NCBI RefSeq assembly: GCF_037151175.1
Contig: NZ_JBBCOR010000002.1
Coordinates: 124,001 to 188,000 of the forward strand
Length of the DNA: 64,000 nt
Source of the DNA: Asaia sp003994335
GTDB lineage: Bacteria; Pseudomonadota; Alphaproteobacteria; Acetobacterales; Acetobacteraceae
Direction of reading: 5' to 3'
The notes under the pieces are model-generated. The model did not search any database and was not told the DNA's origin. It saw only the letters and a program-made list of their open reading frames with translations. Position numbers and translations under genes: made by a program. The stretch's first letter is position 1; each line of letters begins with the position of its first letter. This document shows positions 62,043-64,000 of this stretch, one piece after another.

Positions 62043-62758
62043 TCTTTATTCATTCTCTGAAGTAATTGTATAATTTTGCTTATTGAACTCACAACGCCAA
62101 AGAGAAGGAATGACGCTCACTCACGCGCCTCCTTTTTGACTTTACGGACAGAAATCATAGTAGCGACAAGTCTATCCGATTGTCTACCTCAGGTATTAAA
62201 ATTCTACTAATTTTTGAAAAAATAGTGAATGTTTTCTGAGACTCGTTGCTTAGTTTTCGCAATCAATAATATATCGAGATTATACCCAATAATACATATC
62301 TATAAACTAAATAGAGCCTATAGCCATCGATGACGATTTCTGCGAATGTGGTAGGCGTCCTCAATGTTGGATATTGGCAAACATTGTCACGCCATCGAGA
62401 TGGACCGGTTCTGCACCAGACAACCCACGACCACCGGTTGAAAAATCAGAGTAATGAGGTCGCTGCAACGCGCAGCGCCTGACCGCAACCGGCGCCACTG
62501 AGTCCGATTGGTTGGCGCAAAAACAACTACCCCTCGCGCCCCGAGGTGACCTGGTCACCCCCATGACCATCTGTCATCGTGGCCAAGGGTACACCCGTCG
62601 GTGAAGGGCCACGCCTGCGCCTGGGAGGGGTTCCGATTATTGTGAAAGCGAAACTTCAAAATCCCGCTGGCTTCGACGCGGAAACCCAGCTTATAATCCA
62701 CATAGTTCAGAAATTGAAATAAACAATTCCCCGAATCCCTTTGAGGATATCCCAGAAA
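62043..62758. other. 716-bp divergent region, ROK regulator / sugar permease
   Basis: The first 300 bp (62043-62340) are strongly AT-rich and include a 21-bp near-perfect dyad (62206-62226). The second part (62341-62600) returns to high GC. It carries a minus-strand open frame of 69 codons, not recognised, plus two adjacent dyads: GGTGAC-ctg-GTCACC (62545-62559) and ATGAC-catct-GTCAT (62563-62577). No gene is confidently present. Confidence 0.45.
62206..62226. promoter_or_regulatory. Near-perfect 21-bp dyad, candidate ROK operator
   Basis: ACTAATTTTT-G-AAAAAATAGT is symmetric except for one pair. It lies about 165 bp upstream of the ROK gene. It resembles, but is not identical in spacing to, the dyad at 56793 in the receptor/nagB region. 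Confidence 0.4.
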
Positions 62759-64000
62759 ATGACCAAGGTCCCCTCCCCCCAGGACAGGCTGGTTGGTTCT
62801 TACGGTTATGGCGCGCTGGCTGTCGCAGCGCTCATCTTTTTTGCCATGGGATTTGTCACCTGGCTCAATGGCCCGCTGATTTCCTTCGTACGCGTCGCTT
62901 TTTCCCTGAGCGAGTTCAGCGCGTTCTTCATTCCGCTTGCGTTCTATTTCTCGTTTTTCCTGTTTTCCATCCCGACCTCTCTGATCGCCAGACGGCTTGG
63001 TCTCAAGACCGGCCTCACCCTCTCTGTGCTGGTCTCTGCGCTCGGCGTCGCCGTTTTCGGGCAATTCGTCTCATGGCGGATCTATCCTGGCGCGCTGACC
63101 GGGCTGCTCATCCTGGGTGCGGGCATTTCCCTCATGCAGGTTGTCATCAACCCGCTCGTAAGCCTGCTCGGTCCGGCTGATCGCGCCGCACAGCGTATCT
63201 CCATCATGGGGATCTGCAACAAGACGGCCGGAATTCTCGCCCCGATCGTGCTGGGGCTGCTCGTCATGCGCAATATCGGCGCCGTAGCAGAAAAAGCCCA
63301 ATCGGCAACCGACCCCGCCGTGCGTGAGACGCTGCTCAATAATTTCGTCCAGGCCCTGTATGCGCCCTATATGGGCATGGCCGGCATCCTTGTATTGATT
63401 GCCGTGATTGTCGCCCTCGCCCCGCTTCCCAATCTGGAAGCTCCCGCGATCACGACGGGCGAAGGCTCGCAGCCAAGCTTTTTCAAGCCGCATCTCGTCT
63501 TCGGCTTCGTCGCGATGTTTCTCTATGTTGGAATCGAGGTCATTGCGGGTGACGCCATCGGCACTTACGGCCAGGGATTCGGTCTTCCTCTCGATGAAAC
63601 CAAGTTCTTCACGGCCCTGACACTGACCGGCATGCTCATCGGTTATATCATGGGTTTCATCATCGTACCGCGCTTCATCAGTCAGGAGAATTACATCCAG
63701 ATTTCCTGCCTGGTCGGATGCGCACTGACAATCATGGCCGTGCTGACGCAAGGCTACACCTCCGTGTTCTGTGTTGCCCTGCTTGGCGTGACCAATGCCA
63801 TGATCATGCCCACCATCTTCCCGATCGCCATTCGTGGTGCGGCACATATGACCGCCATGGCCTCGGCCATTATGGTCATGTCCTATAGCGGGGGGGCGAT
63901 CGTTCCGCAGTTCTATGTGTGGCTCAAGCCGGTCTTCGGCTTTCAGGGCATGTTCGCCATGATCGTCATTCCGGCCTATCTGGTAATCCTGGCTTATGCC
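62759..64000 (+). CDS. Sugar MFS permease, NagP/GluP-like (3' truncated by window edge)
   Basis: Translating from ATG 62759 gives an open frame to the window end, 414 codons without a stop. It starts MTKVPSPQDRLVGSYGYGAL and continues GFVTWLNGPLISFVRVAF, SLIARRLGLKTG, ISLMQVVINPLVSLLGP and GICNKTAGILAPI. This is the FucP/GluP/NagP branch of the major facilitator superfamily, proton-driven sugar importers. In an amino-sugar cluster N-acetylglucosamine is the likely substrate. AGGA lies about 11 nt upstream. Homologues have about 420-430 residues, so only a few codons are missing. Confidence 0.9.
   Translation, partial: MTKVPSPQDRLVGSYGYGALAVAALIFFAMGFVTWLNGPLISFVRVAFSLSEFSAFFIPLAFYFSFFLFSIPTSLIARRLGLKTGLTLSVLVSALGVAVFGQFVSWRIYPGALTGLLILGAGISLMQVVINPLVSLLGPADRAAQRISIMGICNKTAGILAPIVLGLLVMRNIGAVAEKAQSATDPAVRETLLNNFVQALYAPYMGMAGILVLIAVIVALAPLPNLEAPAITTGEGSQPSFFKPHLVFGFVAMFLYVGIEVIAGDAIGTYGQGFGLPLDETKFFTALTLTGMLIGYIMGFIIVPRFISQENYIQISCLVGCALTIMAVLTQGYTSVFCVALLGVTNAMIMPTIFPIAIRGAAHMTAMASAIMVMSYSGGAIVPQFYVWLKPVFGFQGMFAMIVIPAYLVILAYA

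Overview
The window is about 60% G+C with short intergenic gaps and many ATGA start/stop overlaps. The order rimP-nusA-ylxR-infB-rbfA-truB-rpsO-pnp is typical of Alphaproteobacteria. Cytochrome c maturation genes, an AcnA-type aconitase, a Tat-exported P1 peptidase, an oxidative sugar pathway and many GC-rich palindromic repeats make an acetic acid bacterium (Acetobacteraceae) the most likely source. That family assignment is inference; no rRNA or other definitive marker lies in the window.

Layout. 1-4849: end of a nucleoside hydrolase gene, a DUF1489 protein, an FUSC-type efflux protein and a nitronate monooxygenase-like protein. 4910-14728: minus-strand transcription/translation operon (rimP to pnp). 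14957-18659: four plus-strand genes around a membrane-anchored ClpA/ClpB-D2-like AAA+ ATPase with two unrecognised envelope proteins and a polytopic membrane protein. 18739-21047: polar amino-acid ABC transporter with a fused binding protein-permease. 21040-25169: acnA, then divergent ccmAB. 25340-28633: periplasmic tricorn-like protease. 28805-31681: aroQ-accB-accC-NIPSNAP. 32009-36846: RlpA-like protein, BrkB/YihY protein, ornithine decarboxylase with a long leader, and a P1 peptidase.

36854-43285 encodes a complete non-phosphorylating L-fucose pathway: permease, mutarotase, L-fucose dehydrogenase, lactonase, L-fuconate dehydratase, 2-keto-3-deoxy-L-fuconate dehydrogenase and the final hydrolase giving pyruvate and lactate. 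NAD-malic enzyme and fumarase C follow. 46816-48572 is a visibly AT-richer two-gene insert, DUF262 (ParB-like fold) plus a HEPN protein, the best candidate for a defence or toxin-type module. It lies in a segment bracketed by two copies of a 30-bp GC-rich repeat. An S10-type peptidase, an aldehyde dehydrogenase and a carbon-nitrogen hydrolase follow.

53115-64000 is an amino-sugar (GlcNAc/chitooligosaccharide) cluster: TonB-dependent receptor, BadF-type sugar kinase, NagB, GH20 hexosaminidase, CutC, a ROK/NagC-type regulator and a sugar permease that runs off the window end. A NagA deacetylase is not seen here. Dyads in the two AT-rich promoter regions are candidate ROK operators. I saw no tRNA, rRNA, CRISPR array or intact insertion sequence.
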